A stretch of DNA of 64,000 bases from Marihabitans asiaticum (GTDB lineage: Bacteria; Actinomycetota; Actinomycetes; Actinomycetales; Dermatophilaceae): the NCBI RefSeq assembly GCF_007828725.1, contig NZ_VIUW01000004.1:1-64000 (forward strand), in the 5' to 3' direction. Positions 16,114 to 25,460 of the stretch are shown one piece after another (within the stretch, counting starts at the first letter, position 1; every line of letters starts with the position of its first letter). The notes beneath the pieces were generated by a model. The model saw only the letters and a program-made list of their open reading frames with translations. It was not told the origin of the DNA and made no database searches. The position numbers were made by a program, and so were the translations under genes.

Positions 16114-17914
16114 GCCGTACCGGGTGTGGGCACCGACCGCGGAGCGGGTCGAGCTGGCTCTCGCCGACGACGAGTCGCCCACGACCGGCGCTGGGCCCAC
16201 GGACTTCGCCGACGTCGAGACCACCGAGCCGATGACCCGGGGTGAGGACGGATGGTGGACCAGCTCCACCCTGCGCACACCGGGGTGCCGGTACGGCTTC
16301 GTCGTCGACGGCGGGGCGCCCCTTCCCGACCCGCGCTCCCTGCGTCAGCCCGACGGCCCCTTCGGGCTCTCCGAGGTCGTCGACCCGGCCGACTTCGTCT
16401 GGACCGACGACGACTGGGCGGGGGTCCCCCTTCGCGGTGCGGTCATCTACGAGCTGCACGTCGGGACCTTCACCGACGAGGGAACCCTCGACGCCGCCAT
16501 CCATCGGCTGGACCATCTCGTCGACCTGGGGGTGACGATGGTCGAGCTGATGCCGGTCGCGACCTACCCGGGCCGGCGTGGCTGGGGCTACGACGGGGTG
16601 AACATCTGGGCGGTGCACCCGGCCATCGGCGGCCCGTACGCCCTTGCCCGTTTCGTCGACGCCGCGCACGCCAAGGGCCTGGCTGTCTGCCTCGACGTCG
16701 TGCACAACCACATGGGCCCGAGCGGCAACACCCTCATCGACTACGGCCCGTACTTCACCGACGCGCACACCACGCCGTGGGGGCCGGCGCTCAACCTCGA
16801 CGGGCCCGGCGCGGACGAGGTGCGCCGCTACGTCGTCGACCACGCGCTGATGTGGCTGCGCGACTACCACGTCGACGCGCTGCGCCTCGACGCCGTGCAC
16901 GCCCTCGTCGACGACAGCGCCGTGCACGTGCTCGAGCAGATGGCGCTCGAGACCGGCGCGCTCGCCGACGAGCTGGGCCGGGAGCTGCTGCTCATCGCCG
17001 AGTCCGACCGCAACGACCCGGCCACGGTGCTGCCGCCCGTCGTAGGTGGTGCCGGCGGATTCGGCATGGACGGGCAGTGGGCCGACGACGTGCACCACAC
17101 CCTGCACGTGCTGCTCACCGGCGAGACCCAGGGCTACTACGCCGACTTCGACGACCCGGCAGCGCTGGCCACCTTGTCCTCCACGCCGTTCTTCCACGCG
17201 GGCACGTACTCCACCTTCCGCGGGCGGGTCCACGGTCGCCCGGTCGTGCCCGAGCTGACGCCCGGCTGGCACTTCGTCGCCTCCCTGCAGACCCACGACC
17301 AGGTCGGCAACCGGGCCCGCGGTGACCGGCTCAGTCACCTCGTCTCACCCGGCCGGTTGGCCTGCGGCGCGGCGCTGCTGCTGTGCGGACCGTGGACGCC
17401 GATGCTCTTCATGGGTGAGGAGTGGGGTGCCTCGACCCGGTGGGCTTACTTCACCGACCACGTCGACGCCGAGCTCGCCGCCGCGGTCTCGCGAGGCCGG
17501 GCCCGGGAGTTCGCCGAGCACGGCTGGGGCGACGGGGTGCCCGACCCGCAGGACGAGGCGACCTTCACCGACTCGGTGCTGAGGTGGGACGAGCTGACCC
17601 GCCCCGATCACGCGCGCCTGCTCGACTGGTACCGAGAGCTCATCCGGCTGCGCCGGGAGGTCCCCGACCTCGGCGACCCCGACCTCACCGGTCCCCCGGC
17701 GCGAAGGGAGGACAGCGGTCTGCTCGTCCTGCCGCGCGGGCGGTGCGAGGTGGTCGTCAACCTCACCGGAGCCCCGGTCACCCGCGCGATGTCGGGCGAG
17801 CTGCTCGCCGCCTGGGGCGCGGAGCACAGCGACGTCCGGCTGACCCTCGAGGCCGACGGCTGCGCCGTCGTCGCTGTGGGCATCTCGCGCGATGCTGCAG
17901 CGGAGCGAGGATGA
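16100..17914 (+). CDS. treZ: Malto-oligosyltrehalose trehalohydrolase
   Basis: A GH13 hydrolase that releases trehalose from the product of TreY. The product is 604 aa. An N-terminal carbohydrate-binding domain (YRVWAPTAERVELAL) is followed by the GH13 barrel: YELHVGTFTDEGT, WGYDGVNIWAVHP, LDVVHNHMGP, DALRLDAVHAL with the nucleophile Asp, LIAESDRND with the acid/base Glu, and LQTHDQVGNRARG. It overlaps the treY end by 14 bp and its own stop overlaps the sigK start (ATGA), giving a tightly coupled lipB-treY-treZ-sigK-rskA string. Confidence 0.95.
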   Translation: MSAGEPYRVWAPTAERVELALADDESPTTGAGPTDFADVETTEPMTRGEDGWWTSSTLRTPGCRYGFVVDGGAPLPDPRSLRQPDGPFGLSEVVDPADFVWTDDDWAGVPLRGAVIYELHVGTFTDEGTLDAAIHRLDHLVDLGVTMVELMPVATYPGRRGWGYDGVNIWAVHPAIGGPYALARFVDAAHAKGLAVCLDVVHNHMGPSGNTLIDYGPYFTDAHTTPWGPALNLDGPGADEVRRYVVDHALMWLRDYHVDALRLDAVHALVDDSAVHVLEQMALETGALADELGRELLLIAESDRNDPATVLPPVVGGAGGFGMDGQWADDVHHTLHVLLTGETQGYYADFDDPAALATLSSTPFFHAGTYSTFRGRVHGRPVVPELTPGWHFVASLQTHDQVGNRARGDRLSHLVSPGRLACGAALLLCGPWTPMLFMGEEWGASTRWAYFTDHVDAELAAAVSRGRAREFAEHGWGDGVPDPQDEATFTDSVLRWDELTRPDHARLLDWYRELIRLRREVPDLGDPDLTGPPARREDSGLLVLPRGRCEVVVNLTGAPVTRAMSGELLAAWGAEHSDVRLTLEADGCAVVAVGISRDAAAERG

Positions 17915-18513
17915 GCAAGGGGGAGCTGGCGGGCGAGCAGGGACCCACAGCTGGCTCGCCCGCAGCCGAGCTCGCTTCTCTCCTGCGAGCCGTGGGGCGG
18001 GGCGAGGAGTCCGCCCTCGCGACGCTGTACGACCTGACGTCACCGCGTGTCTTCGGGCTGGCTCTGCGGATCGTGCGAGACCGCGGGATCGCCGAGGAGG
18101 TGGTCCAGGAGGTCTACATCCAGGTCTGGCGTCAGGCTGCTGGCTTCGACCCGGCACGAGGGTCGGCGTTGGCCTGGCTGCTGACGCTGACGCACCGGCG
18201 GGCCGTGGACCGGGTGCGCTCCGAGCAGTCCCAAACCGATCGGCTGCACCGCTACGAACTCCTGGAGAGAGGTCAGCACCACAGCTCCGCCGAAGAGGAG
18301 GGTCAGGCCAGGATCGACGCCGCCGCGCTGCGTGCCGCGCTGGACATGATCGGTGAGCCGCACCGGACAGCGGTGGCCCTGGCCTATCTTGAGGGGTTGA
18401 CCCACCGTGAGGTCGCCGATCACGAGTCGATCCCGCTGGGGACCGCCAAGACCCGGATCCGTGACGGATTGAGCAAGCTGCGCGACAGGATGAGAGGGGG
18501 TGACCAGCGATGA
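17911..18513 (+). CDS. sigK: ECF RNA polymerase sigma factor, SigK-like
   Basis: The product is 200 aa. Region 2 is FGLALRIVRDRGIAEEVVQEVYIQVWRQA (shown in parts: VVQEVYIQVW) and region 4 is PHRTAVALAYLEGLTHREVADHE with the helix-turn-helix. The next gene encodes a RskA-type anti-sigma factor whose start overlaps this stop (ATGA), the standard SigK/RskA arrangement. The gene start overlaps the treZ stop. Regulated intramembrane proteolysis of the anti-sigma factor is the known activation route in mycobacteria; whether it applies here is inference. The sortase and CHRD genes that follow convergently are candidate targets. Confidence 0.9.
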   Translation: MSKGELAGEQGPTAGSPAAELASLLRAVGRGEESALATLYDLTSPRVFGLALRIVRDRGIAEEVVQEVYIQVWRQAAGFDPARGSALAWLLTLTHRRAVDRVRSEQSQTDRLHRYELLERGQHHSSAEEEGQARIDAAALRAALDMIGEPHRTAVALAYLEGLTHREVADHESIPLGTAKTRIRDGLSKLRDRMRGGDQR

Positions 18514-19193
18514 CCGAGGACGAGCTGCACGACCTGGCACCGCTGTACGTCGTGGATGCCCTCGATGCCGACGAGGTTGTCACCTTCGAGGACCACCTGC
18601 GCGGATGCACCTCGTGCGCCGACACCGTGGCCGAGCTGTCCGAGGCGCTCGTCCCCCTGTCCGAGGGCCTTGAGGTGGCTCCCCCACCACAGCTCCGGCA
18701 GCGAGTGCTCGCCCAGGCCGCGACGAGCGCGACCGTCACCCCGGCCCACCGCACCCGCCGTCGCGCTCCGGTGTGGCTTGCGGCAGCAGCAGCGGCCGTC
18801 GTCGCAGCCGGTGGCGCCTGGGCTGCGGTGCAGTGGCTGGATGAATCACCGACCGAGCAGGTGGTGCAGGCCGAGGATGCGCAGCGCCACAGCGCCCCCA
18901 CCGATGGCGGCCAGCTAGTCGTCGTGACCTCCGCCGCTCGGGACCGCGCGGTCATCACGCTCCCCGAGGTCGTCGAGAGCCCCGAGCGGGAGCAGGTCTA
19001 CCAGGCGTGGTTCATCGGCGAGGACGGCTCGGCGCGGTCGGCTGGAGTGCTGTCGCAGGACGCGCTCGAGGGGCGTGAGGCACTGCTCACCGGTTCGCCG
19101 CGCGGAGCGAAGGCTGTCGCCCTGACCGTCGAGCCCGCGGGCGGCTCGACCCAGCCGACTCAGGACCCCTTCGCCGTCGTCCCGCTCGGCTGA
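18510..19193 (+). CDS. rskA: Anti-sigma-K factor RskA
   Basis: The product is 227 aa. The N-terminal anti-sigma domain (about 1-85) has an HxxxCxxC motif in DHLRGCTSCAD, which may bind zinc. One TM helix lies at about 92-110 (WLAAAAAAVVAAGGAWAAV). The C-terminal RskA domain is extracytoplasmic (QAWFIGEDGSARSAGVL). It is translationally coupled to sigK. Its predicted job is to hold SigK at the membrane until it is proteolysed. Confidence 0.9.
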   Translation: MTEDELHDLAPLYVVDALDADEVVTFEDHLRGCTSCADTVAELSEALVPLSEGLEVAPPPQLRQRVLAQAATSATVTPAHRTRRRAPVWLAAAAAAVVAAGGAWAAVQWLDESPTEQVVQAEDAQRHSAPTDGGQLVVVTSAARDRAVITLPEVVESPEREQVYQAWFIGEDGSARSAGVLSQDALEGREALLTGSPRGAKAVALTVEPAGGSTQPTQDPFAVVPLG

Positions 19194-19196
19194 GGC

Positions 19197-19952
19197 CTAG
19201 TCGCTCCGCACCATGGACGCGAAGACCACCGTGTTGTCGACGTGGTGGCCGGCTGCCTCGTCGAACTCCCCGCCGCAAGTGATGAGGCGGAGCTCCGGCC
19301 CGTCGGTCGGTCCGTAGACGCCGACCGTGTCGAAGTCGGTCTTGGCGAACTGCTCGACGCGGTAGACCTCGAAGGTGACGGTCCGACCGTCCTCCCGGTC
19401 GACCTCGACCTCATCGCCGGAGCGCAGCTCTCCCAGGGAGAAGAAGACCGATGGGCTCCCGCCCGAGCTCGTCACGTGCCCCTCGATGACCGTTGGCCCG
19501 ACCTCGCCCGGAGTGGGCGAGCCGTCGTACCAGGCGGCCTGGTCGACACGCTCGCCCGAGGGCACCTCGAGGGTGCCGTCATCGGCCAGCCCGAGGGGGT
19601 GGAGGTCGCTCGCGACATCGATCTGCGGTACCCGAAGGCGCGCCGGCTCGGAGGCGGGGAGCGAAGGGGGTGAGCTCGGGGAGCTCTGAGCCGTCGAGGT
19701 GCTCGACGGCGGGGTCTGAGACGGGTGGTCCGTGGACGTGCCTGTCGAGGCCGACGACCGGGCACTCGACGGTGCGGCGCTCGAAGGCGTCGTGCTCGAA
19801 GGCGTCGTGCTCGACGCCCCGGGCGCTGGCGGATCGCCCTGCTGCGCCAGGAGCGCGACCACCACGGCCGCTACTCCGACGATCACCGCGACGACGGCCA
19901 GGGCCATGGTGGCGTTCGCCCCCAGGCCCCGGCCGTCCGTGCCGCGGGTCAT
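19197..19952 (-). CDS. Class F sortase
   Basis: A transpeptidase-like membrane enzyme, 251 aa from the ATG at 19952. There is an N-terminal TM helix (MALAVVAVIVGVAAVVVALL), a Ser/Thr/Pro-rich spacer of about 80 residues, then the sortase domain. The catalytic His is in VIEGHVTS, the Cys in LRLITCGGEF. The conserved Arg is not confidently placed. It begins 2 bp after the CHRD gene on the same strand, so the CHRD protein is its most likely partner. Class F sortases are common in actinobacteria and their substrates are poorly known. Confidence 0.87.
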   Translation of the reverse strand: MTRGTDGRGLGANATMALAVVAVIVGVAAVVVALLAQQGDPPAPGASSTTPSSTTPSSAAPSSARSSASTGTSTDHPSQTPPSSTSTAQSSPSSPPSLPASEPARLRVPQIDVASDLHPLGLADDGTLEVPSGERVDQAAWYDGSPTPGEVGPTVIEGHVTSSGGSPSVFFSLGELRSGDEVEVDREDGRTVTFEVYRVEQFAKTDFDTVGVYGPTDGPELRLITCGGEFDEAAGHHVDNTVVFASMVRSD

Positions 19953-19954
19953 GC

Positions 19955-20719
19955 TCAGCTCTCGGTGCGGCGACGCTGCACGAGGAGGAAGCCGGATCCG
20001 ACGGCCGCGAGCAGGCCACCGCCGAGGAGGACCGGGGCGTACTCCACGCCCTCCGTGCTGCCACCCCCGGTCTGGACGCCGCCGCTCGGGGCGGACATCT
20101 GACCCATCTCGAGAGCCCCGCACAGGGCCGGGTTCGTGGCCTCGGCCGGGAGGCTGTCGTCGAGGTCGGACTTCTGGTCGCCGTCGTAGGTTCCGGAGTC
20201 GTTGTGGTCGACGCCGTGCACGACGACCACGCCGTTGCCCTCGTGCAGGTCCTTGGCGACGTCATCGGGCACGTCGAAGGTCCGCTCGTAGGTGTAGCTG
20301 CCGTCCGCCGGGAAGTTGTCGACGTCCAGGGCGGCGTCCGCGCTGGTGTCGGCGTCGTTGCCGGTCAGCGAGACCTTGACCATGCCGTAGTCGTCGGCCG
20401 CGTCGGTGACGCGGATCGCGCCGTCGACTCCGGTGCCCTTCATGTTGGGGTCGGGGCAGGAGTTGTTGCCGCCGATGTGGATGTGCTGGGCGTGCGGGGC
20501 ACCCTCGAGCAGTCCCGAGACCGTGAGCTTGGCGGTGACGGTGTTGCCCGAGACCTTGACCCAGGCGTCACCGCTGCCGCCGGAGTCGTTCAGCTCGGTG
20601 AGGGTGCTCATCATCTCGACGGTGTCGTGGTTGTCGGCCGCCGCCGGCAGGGCGGAGAGACCGAGCAGGCTGGGCACCGCCAGAGCGGTGAGGGCGGTCT
20701 TCGTGGTCGTGCGCTTCAT
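19955..20719 (-). CDS. Secreted, membrane-anchored CHRD domain protein
   Basis: The product is 254 aa from the ATG at 20719. A signal peptide (MKRTTTKTALTALAV to about residue 30, ending PAAADN) is followed by a CHRD beta-sandwich domain carrying AQHIHIG and VVVVHGVDHND, then a Gly/Ser-rich linker, a C-terminal TM helix (APVLLGGGLLAAVGSGFLLV) and a basic tail. This layout resembles a sortase substrate but no LPxTG motif is seen. It shares an operon with the class F sortase. A perfect Crp-type site lies 88 bp upstream. Confidence 0.85.
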   Translation of the reverse strand: MKRTTTKTALTALAVPSLLGLSALPAAADNHDTVEMMSTLTELNDSGGSGDAWVKVSGNTVTAKLTVSGLLEGAPHAQHIHIGGNNSCPDPNMKGTGVDGAIRVTDAADDYGMVKVSLTGNDADTSADAALDVDNFPADGSYTYERTFDVPDDVAKDLHEGNGVVVVHGVDHNDSGTYDGDQKSDLDDSLPAEATNPALCGALEMGQMSAPSGGVQTGGGSTEGVEYAPVLLGGGLLAAVGSGFLLVQRRRTES

Positions 20720-20806
20720 CGACGTCACTCCTTGTGTGGACGGCGCCACGGTCCCGTGGCGCTGGACGAGAAGTGATTCGGGCAGGTGGGCAGATCAGAT
20801 TGTCGA

Positions 20807-20822
20807 TGTGACCCAGATCACA
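20807..20822. promoter_or_regulatory. Crp/GlxR-type binding site upstream of the CHRD-sortase operon
   Basis: TGTGACCCAGATCACA is a full match to the TGTGAnnnnnnTCACA consensus of Crp-family regulators. It lies in the 144 bp between the CHRD gene and the ligase gene, upstream of CHRD and downstream of the ligase. No regulator is in the window. Confidence 0.7.
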
Positions 20823-20863
20823 CTAGGGAGGTCGGTGGTCAGGTGTCGCCGACGGGCGGCCGA

Positions 20864-22390
20864 CTAGCCCCGCAGTCCGACGATCGTCTCGAGGGTGTCG
20901 GCGGCGGACGCGGGCTTGTCGTCGCGGTAGCGCAGCACCCGGGCGAAGCGCAGGGCGACCCCTCCGGGGTAGCGCCGGGAGGTCTGCACCCCGTCGATCG
21001 CGACCTCGACGACCTGCTCGGGACGCACGTGCACGACGTGACCCTCGCGCGCGGTCTCGAGCTCGAGGAAGCGCTCGGTCTGCCAGCGCAGGATCTCGTC
21101 GGTCATCCCCTTGAAGGTCTTGCCGACCATGACCAGCTCGCCGTCGGCGCCGCGGGCTCCGAGGTGGATGTTGGACAGCTTGCCCCGCCGCCGCCCGCTG
21201 CCCCACTCGACGGCGAGGACGACGAGGTCGAGGGTGTGCCGCGGCTTGACCTTGGTCCACGCCGAGCCGCGCCGACCCGCCGCGTACGGCGCGTCGAGAT
21301 CCTTGACCACCACCCCTTCGTGCCCCGATGCCACCGCCTCCTCGAAGAACGCCCGCGCCTGCGCCAGGTCACCGGTGAGCAGACCCGGCACTCGCGCCTG
21401 CTCCGGGACGAGGTCGAGCAGGACCTGCCGACGGGTCGCGTACGGCTCGTCGAGCAGGTCGCGGCCGTCGAGGTGCAGCACGTCGAAGACGAAGGGGGTG
21501 AGCGGGGTCTGCGCGCGCAGCACCTCGACCGAGCGTCGCGAGGCCGTGCGCGCCCCGGTCTCCTGGAACGGCCGCGGTCGGCCGTCCGGGCGAAGGGCGA
21601 TCGCCTCCCCGTCGAGGACGACGGTCGTGGCCGGCAGCGCCTCGGCCATCTCGACCAGCTCGGGCACCCTCGCGGTGATGTCGTCCAGGCTCCGGGTGAA
21701 GACCCGGATCTCGCCGGTGGCAGCGCGGTGGATCTGCACCCGGATCCCGTCGACCTTGGTGTCGAGCGCGACCTCTGTCCCCGCGACGAGCTGAGCCACT
21801 TCGTCGATCTCGGCGGCTGACCCGGCGAGCATCGGCTGGATCGCCCGCCCGGGCTCGAGCCGGACGGCCGCCAGTCCCCCTTCGCCCTCGCGAAGGGCGA
21901 GCGAGACCATCGCGGGCAGGTCCCCGGCGAGCATCGAGGCCCGGCGCAGCGCCGCCTCGGGCACCTCGGCCGCCTCCGCAGCGGCGGCCAGGAGCACTCC
22001 GTCGAGCGAGCCCTGGCGCACCTCTCCGAGGAGCAGCCCCCTCAGGTAGGTCTGCTCCTCCTCGGTCGCCCGGCCGAAGAGGTCGGTGAGGATCGCCTGG
22101 CGGGCGGCTCGACCCCCTTCGCCTGCCAGCGCGGTCATGGCCGCGTCGACCTCGACGACGGTCAACGACGCCTCACCCGCCGGAGGAGGCAGCTCGGCCA
22201 GCGACCGCCAGCCCACCCCGACCCGACCCTGGGGCAGCGAACCACCCAGCCACGCAGCCACGACGGCGGACTCCTCCGGGACGACGTCGCGCAACAGGTC
22301 CGCGATGGCCGCCGCCTTCGCCCGACGTGACGAGGTCGCCGTCACCTCGTGGGAGGTGGCGACGACCTGGGTGAGGGCAGTGGTGAGCAC
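20864..22390 (-). CDS. ATP-dependent DNA ligase
   Basis: The product is 508 aa starting at a GTG. The N-terminal DNA-binding domain (about 1-190) is followed by the nucleotidyltransferase domain with the adenylation motif LDTKVDGIRVQIHR (Lys about 214). Further motifs are VLDGEAIAL, FVFDVLHLDG, EGVVVKDL and WTKVKPRHTLD. An OB domain ends the protein. This is a LigB-type enzyme, found beside the NAD-dependent LigA in actinobacteria, and probably has a repair role. CGAAGGGG copies occur at four places in the gene. Confidence 0.92.
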   Translation of the reverse strand: MLTTALTQVVATSHEVTATSSRRAKAAAIADLLRDVVPEESAVVAAWLGGSLPQGRVGVGWRSLAELPPPAGEASLTVVEVDAAMTALAGEGGRAARQAILTDLFGRATEEEQTYLRGLLLGEVRQGSLDGVLLAAAAEAAEVPEAALRRASMLAGDLPAMVSLALREGEGGLAAVRLEPGRAIQPMLAGSAAEIDEVAQLVAGTEVALDTKVDGIRVQIHRAATGEIRVFTRSLDDITARVPELVEMAEALPATTVVLDGEAIALRPDGRPRPFQETGARTASRRSVEVLRAQTPLTPFVFDVLHLDGRDLLDEPYATRRQVLLDLVPEQARVPGLLTGDLAQARAFFEEAVASGHEGVVVKDLDAPYAAGRRGSAWTKVKPRHTLDLVVLAVEWGSGRRRGKLSNIHLGARGADGELVMVGKTFKGMTDEILRWQTERFLELETAREGHVVHVRPEQVVEVAIDGVQTSRRYPGGVALRFARVLRYRDDKPASAADTLETIVGLRG

Positions 22391-22419
22391 GACGTCACGC
22401 TATGCCCGCGGACGGCGGC

Positions 22420-22833
22420 TCAGCGCATGTGCGTCCAGGGCTTGTCGAGGTCGAAGGAGCGCCCGCTCATCTCGGTCGGGGTGATCTCGACGACGGTGTG
22501 CTTCTCGGTCGAGACCCATGGCCGCAGTGGGACGTTGTCGGCCCGGTAGGCCTCCTGCCCCTCGAGCACCCGGGCGGTCCCACGCAGGATCACCGAGGTC
22601 GCGTGGTCGTCGCTGTACTCGTCGATCTCGAAGGCGACGTCATCGTTCATCACGACGCCGAGCAGCTTGTTGCCCTCGGACGTGCGGAAGAGCAGCGTCT
22701 GCCCGTCGACGGCGTAGTTGATCGGGGTGATGTGCACCTCCCCCGCGAGGTGGAAGGCCAGGCGGCCGAACTCGTGGCGGCGCAGGAACTCCCAGCAGGC
22801 ATCACGATCAAGTTTGCGGACCGGGTCGCTCAT
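22420..22833 (-). CDS. Pyridoxamine 5'-phosphate oxidase-family FMN/heme-binding protein
   Basis: The product is 137 aa from MSDPVRKLDRDAC. It has the split-barrel pattern of small PNPOx-like proteins: CWEFLRRHEFGRLAF, EVHITPINYAVDGQTLLFRT, VAFEIDEY and GTARVLEG. Such proteins bind FMN, F420 or heme, and the cofactor cannot be assigned here. It sits alone between the ligase and lipA. Confidence 0.8.
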   Translation of the reverse strand: MSDPVRKLDRDACWEFLRRHEFGRLAFHLAGEVHITPINYAVDGQTLLFRTSEGNKLLGVVMNDDVAFEIDEYSDDHATSVILRGTARVLEGQEAYRADNVPLRPWVSTEKHTVVEITPTEMSGRSFDLDKPWTHMR

Positions 22834-23014
22834 CGTCTTCTCCCTCACCTCGTCGTGCTGCTACCCATCGTAGTACTCCGGGCCCTGGTCCGAGTGGGTC
22901 GCAGACCCCCCGGCTGCTCCGCCCCGCGCCCCCTGGCTGGCGGAACACACGGGCGTAGGGTGGTGTTGCAGGCCACATCGACCAACACATCCGAGAAGTG
23001 CCAGGAGGGCGTGC

Positions 23015-24043
23015 GTGACCGTCGCACCCGAGGGCCGTCGACTGCTCCGCGTCGAGGCGAAGAACTCCGAGACCCCGATCGAGCGTAAGCCGTCGTGGAT
23101 CCGGACCACCGCGAAGATGGGCCCGGAGTACACCGAGCTGAACTCCATGGTGAAGTCCGGCGGGCTGCACACCGTGTGCCAGGAGGCGGGCTGCCCCAAC
23201 ATCTTCGAGTGCTGGGAGGACCGCGAGGCGACCTTCCTCATCGGTGGTGACGTGTGCACGCGGCGCTGCGACTTCTGCGACATCGCCAGTGGCAAGCCGA
23301 CCGCTCTCGACCTGGACGAGCCGCGCCGGGTCGCCGAGTCGGTGCGTCAGATGGAGCTGCGCTACTCGACGGTGACCGGTGTGGCGCGCGACGACCAGCC
23401 AGACGGTGCGGCCGGTCTCTACGCCGAGACGATCCGTCAGATCCACGAGCTCAACCCCACGACCGGTGTCGAGATCCTTCCCCCCGACTTCGGTGCCAAG
23501 CCCGAGCTCGTCGGGCAGGTCTTCGACGCCCGGCCCGAGGTCTTCGCCCACAACCTCGAGACGGTGCCGCGGATCTTCCGCCGGATCCGGCCGGCCTTCA
23601 CCTACGAGAAGTCGCTCAAGGTCCTCTCGATGGCGCGCGAGGCCGAGCTGGTCACCAAGTCCAACCTCATCCTCGGCATGGGTGAGGAGGACCACGAGAT
23701 CGAGCAGGCGATGCGCGACCTCGTCGATGCCGGCTGCGACATCCTCACGATCACCCAGTACCTGCGTCCCAGCAAGCTGCACCACCCGATCGACCGCTGG
23801 GTCAAGCCGGAGGAGTTCGTGCACTGGAGCGAGCTCGGCGAGGAGATGGGCTTCAAGGGCGTCATGGCCGGGCCGCTGGTGCGCTCGAGCTACCGCGCCG
23901 GCCGCCTCTACGCGCAGGCGATGCGCCGGTGGGGCCGGGAGATCCCCGAGCACCTCGCCCACCTCGGCGAGGCCGGTGAGGCCGCCCGCCAGGAGGCTTC
24001 GACGCTGCTGGCGACGGGTCGGACCGGCGCGGCCTCCGCGTAA
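23015..24043 (+). CDS. lipA: Lipoyl synthase
   Basis: A radical SAM enzyme that inserts two sulfurs into octanoyl-lipoyl domains. The product is 342 aa from a GTG with a CCAGGAGGG ribosome site. The auxiliary cluster Cys are in [12 protein letters not shown] and the SAM cluster in [10 protein letters not shown]. The C-terminal family block [14 protein letters not shown] is present. It completes the pathway started by LipB and supplies GcvH and the E2 protein encoded at 8040. DUF4191 follows 13 bp downstream, the usual actinobacterial neighbour. Confidence 0.96.
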   Translation: MTVAPEGRRLLRVEAKNSETPIERKPSWIRTTAKMGPEYTELNSMVKSGGLHTVCQEAGCPNIFECWEDREATFLIGGDVCTRRCDFCDIASGKPTALDLDEPRRVAESVRQMELRYSTVTGVARDDQPDGAAGLYAETIRQIHELNPTTGVEILPPDFGAKPELVGQVFDARPEVFAHNLETVPRIFRRIRPAFTYEKSLKVLSMAREAELVTKSNLILGMGEEDHEIEQAMRDLVDAGCDILTITQYLRPSKLHHPIDRWVKPEEFVHWSELGEEMGFKGVMAGPLVRSSYRAGRLYAQAMRRWGREIPEHLAHLGEAGEAARQEASTLLATGRTGAASA

Positions 24044-24056
24044 GATCGGCTCCACT

Positions 24057-24785
24057 ATGGCTCGCAAGGACACCGCCGCCACCCAGGCACCCAAGGAAAC
24101 CCGCAACCCCTTCAAGCGGACGTACGACGTCTACAAGACGGTCAAGATGATCGACCCGAAGGTGGGGCTGTGGATGCTCCTCGCCTTCGCCGTGGTCATC
24201 GCGGTGGGGCTGCTCATCGGCTGGCTCACGGGACACCCGTGGCTGACGCTGATCGTCGCGATCCCGGCGGCGTTGCTCGCCGCCATGGTCATCCTGGCGC
24301 GAAGGGGGGAAGCCGCCGCCTTCGCGCAGATGGAGGGCCAGAAGGGGGCCACCCTCGGTGGCCTGAAGATGATGCGCCGCGGCTGGTACTACGACGAGGA
24401 GCCGGTCGCCGCCGACGCGGCGAAGGCCAACGAGATCCACAACGCCGCGGTCGTCTTCCGTGCGGTGGGCAAGCCGGGCGTGGTGCTCTTCGGCGAGGGC
24501 CCGCACGGCCGGGCCGCGAAGCTGCTGGAGAAGGAGAAGAAGAAGGTCGCCCGGGTCGCCCCCGGCGTCCCGATCCACACCTTCCACGTCGGCAGCGAGG
24601 AGGGCGAGCTCACCCCGAAGAAGATGCGGTGGACCCTCACCCGGCTCAAGCCCGCGCTGTCGAAGGAGGAGATGTCGGTCGTGCTCAAGCGCCTGCGCTC
24701 CCTCCCCGGCATCCGCCAGGGCGTCCCCGCCGGCGTCGACCCCACCTCGGTGCGGATGAACCGAAAGGCCCTGCGCGGCAAGTAA
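24057..24785 (+). CDS. DUF4191 membrane protein
   Basis: The product is 242 aa with two TM helices near residues 38-58 and 63-83 (GLWMLLAFAVVIAVGLLIGW, then HPWLTLIVAIPAALLAAMVI). A cytoplasmic domain begins AFAQMEGQKGATLGGLKMMR and ends in a basic tail. It is conserved next to lipA in actinobacteria and its function is unknown. Confidence 0.88.
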   Translation: MARKDTAATQAPKETRNPFKRTYDVYKTVKMIDPKVGLWMLLAFAVVIAVGLLIGWLTGHPWLTLIVAIPAALLAAMVILARRGEAAAFAQMEGQKGATLGGLKMMRRGWYYDEEPVAADAAKANEIHNAAVVFRAVGKPGVVLFGEGPHGRAAKLLEKEKKKVARVAPGVPIHTFHVGSEEGELTPKKMRWTLTRLKPALSKEEMSVVLKRLRSLPGIRQGVPAGVDPTSVRMNRKALRGK

Positions 24786-24850
24786 GCCGTCGCGGTTCGA
24801 GGTATTCACGCCCGGCCCAACACCCCGGTCCTACCTCAAACCGATCAGGG

Positions 24851-25246
24851 TCAGACGCGGACGATGCGAGTTCCGGCTGCCTTGTCGTGCAGCCCGACCC
24901 CGTCGGCGTCGGTGATGACCGCCGGGATGACGAGGCACAGCAAGGCGGCCCGGATGGCACCCTGCAGGATCGTCGTCGTCGGGCGGGTCACCGGGACGAC
25001 GGCCATGCGCAGCAACCGGTGGCCGAGGCTGCCGGCGGCGAAGGGGACGAGGATCGCGTGCTCGAGGAAAAGGATGGCCAGGGGGTAGAAGCTCTGCGCC
25101 GTCGGGCCGATGTCGGTCACCTGGCCGATCAGCCCGAAGGTGATCGCCAGACACGCGGCCCAGTCGATGGCGATGCCGAGGAGGCGTCTGCCGAAGCCAG
25201 GCGTCGGCGGCTGCGTCGGCTGCGTTGGCTGGGCGGGAGAGCTCAC
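24851..25246 (-). CDS. RDD family membrane protein
   Basis: The product is 131 aa from a GTG. A Pro/Gln/Thr-rich N-terminus leads to the RDD domain: FGRRLLGIAIDWAACLAI, two to three TM helices, HAILVPFAAGSLGHRLL, and a short cytoplasmic end KAAGTRIVRV. RDD proteins commonly precede glnA in this group; the genes are divergent here. The function is unknown. The in-frame extension beyond 25246 would read through the glnA promoter and is not used. Confidence 0.85.
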   Translation of the reverse strand: MSSPAQPTQPTQPPTPGFGRRLLGIAIDWAACLAITFGLIGQVTDIGPTAQSFYPLAILFLEHAILVPFAAGSLGHRLLRMAVVPVTRPTTTILQGAIRAALLCLVIPAVITDADGVGLHDKAAGTRIVRV

Positions 25247-25353
25247 GGCAGGTGAGCCTAGTTGCCTCGCGTCCACACGGCGGGCCGACTCACCCCCTTC
25301 GCCCCCGTCGGTCGATAAGGTGGACGTCTCACGAGTCGGGATCGCCGTCTCAT

Positions 25354-25369
25354 GTAACACCGCCGAAAC
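25354..25369 (+). promoter_or_regulatory. GlnR box upstream of glnA
   Basis: GTAAC-ACCGCC-GAAAC is an exact a-site/b-site pair (gTnAC-n6-GAAAC) of the actinobacterial nitrogen regulator GlnR. It lies about 45 bp upstream of a TAGCCT -10 candidate and 92 bp before the glnA start. Confidence 0.75.
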
Positions 25370-25401
25370 ATGCGAGTCATGACCGAGCAACGCGGCGGCC
25401 C

Positions 25402-25407
25402 TAGCCT
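25402..25407 (+). promoter_or_regulatory. Candidate -10 hexamer of glnA
   Basis: TAGCCT lies 54 bp before the glnA ATG, between the GlnR box and an AGGAGG ribosome site. No strong -35 is present, as expected for an activator-dependent promoter. Confidence 0.45.
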
Positions 25408-25460
25408 CGGGAGCGATACAGCCGGTCGACGCCGGAAGTCGACCGCCCCACCCCAGGAGG

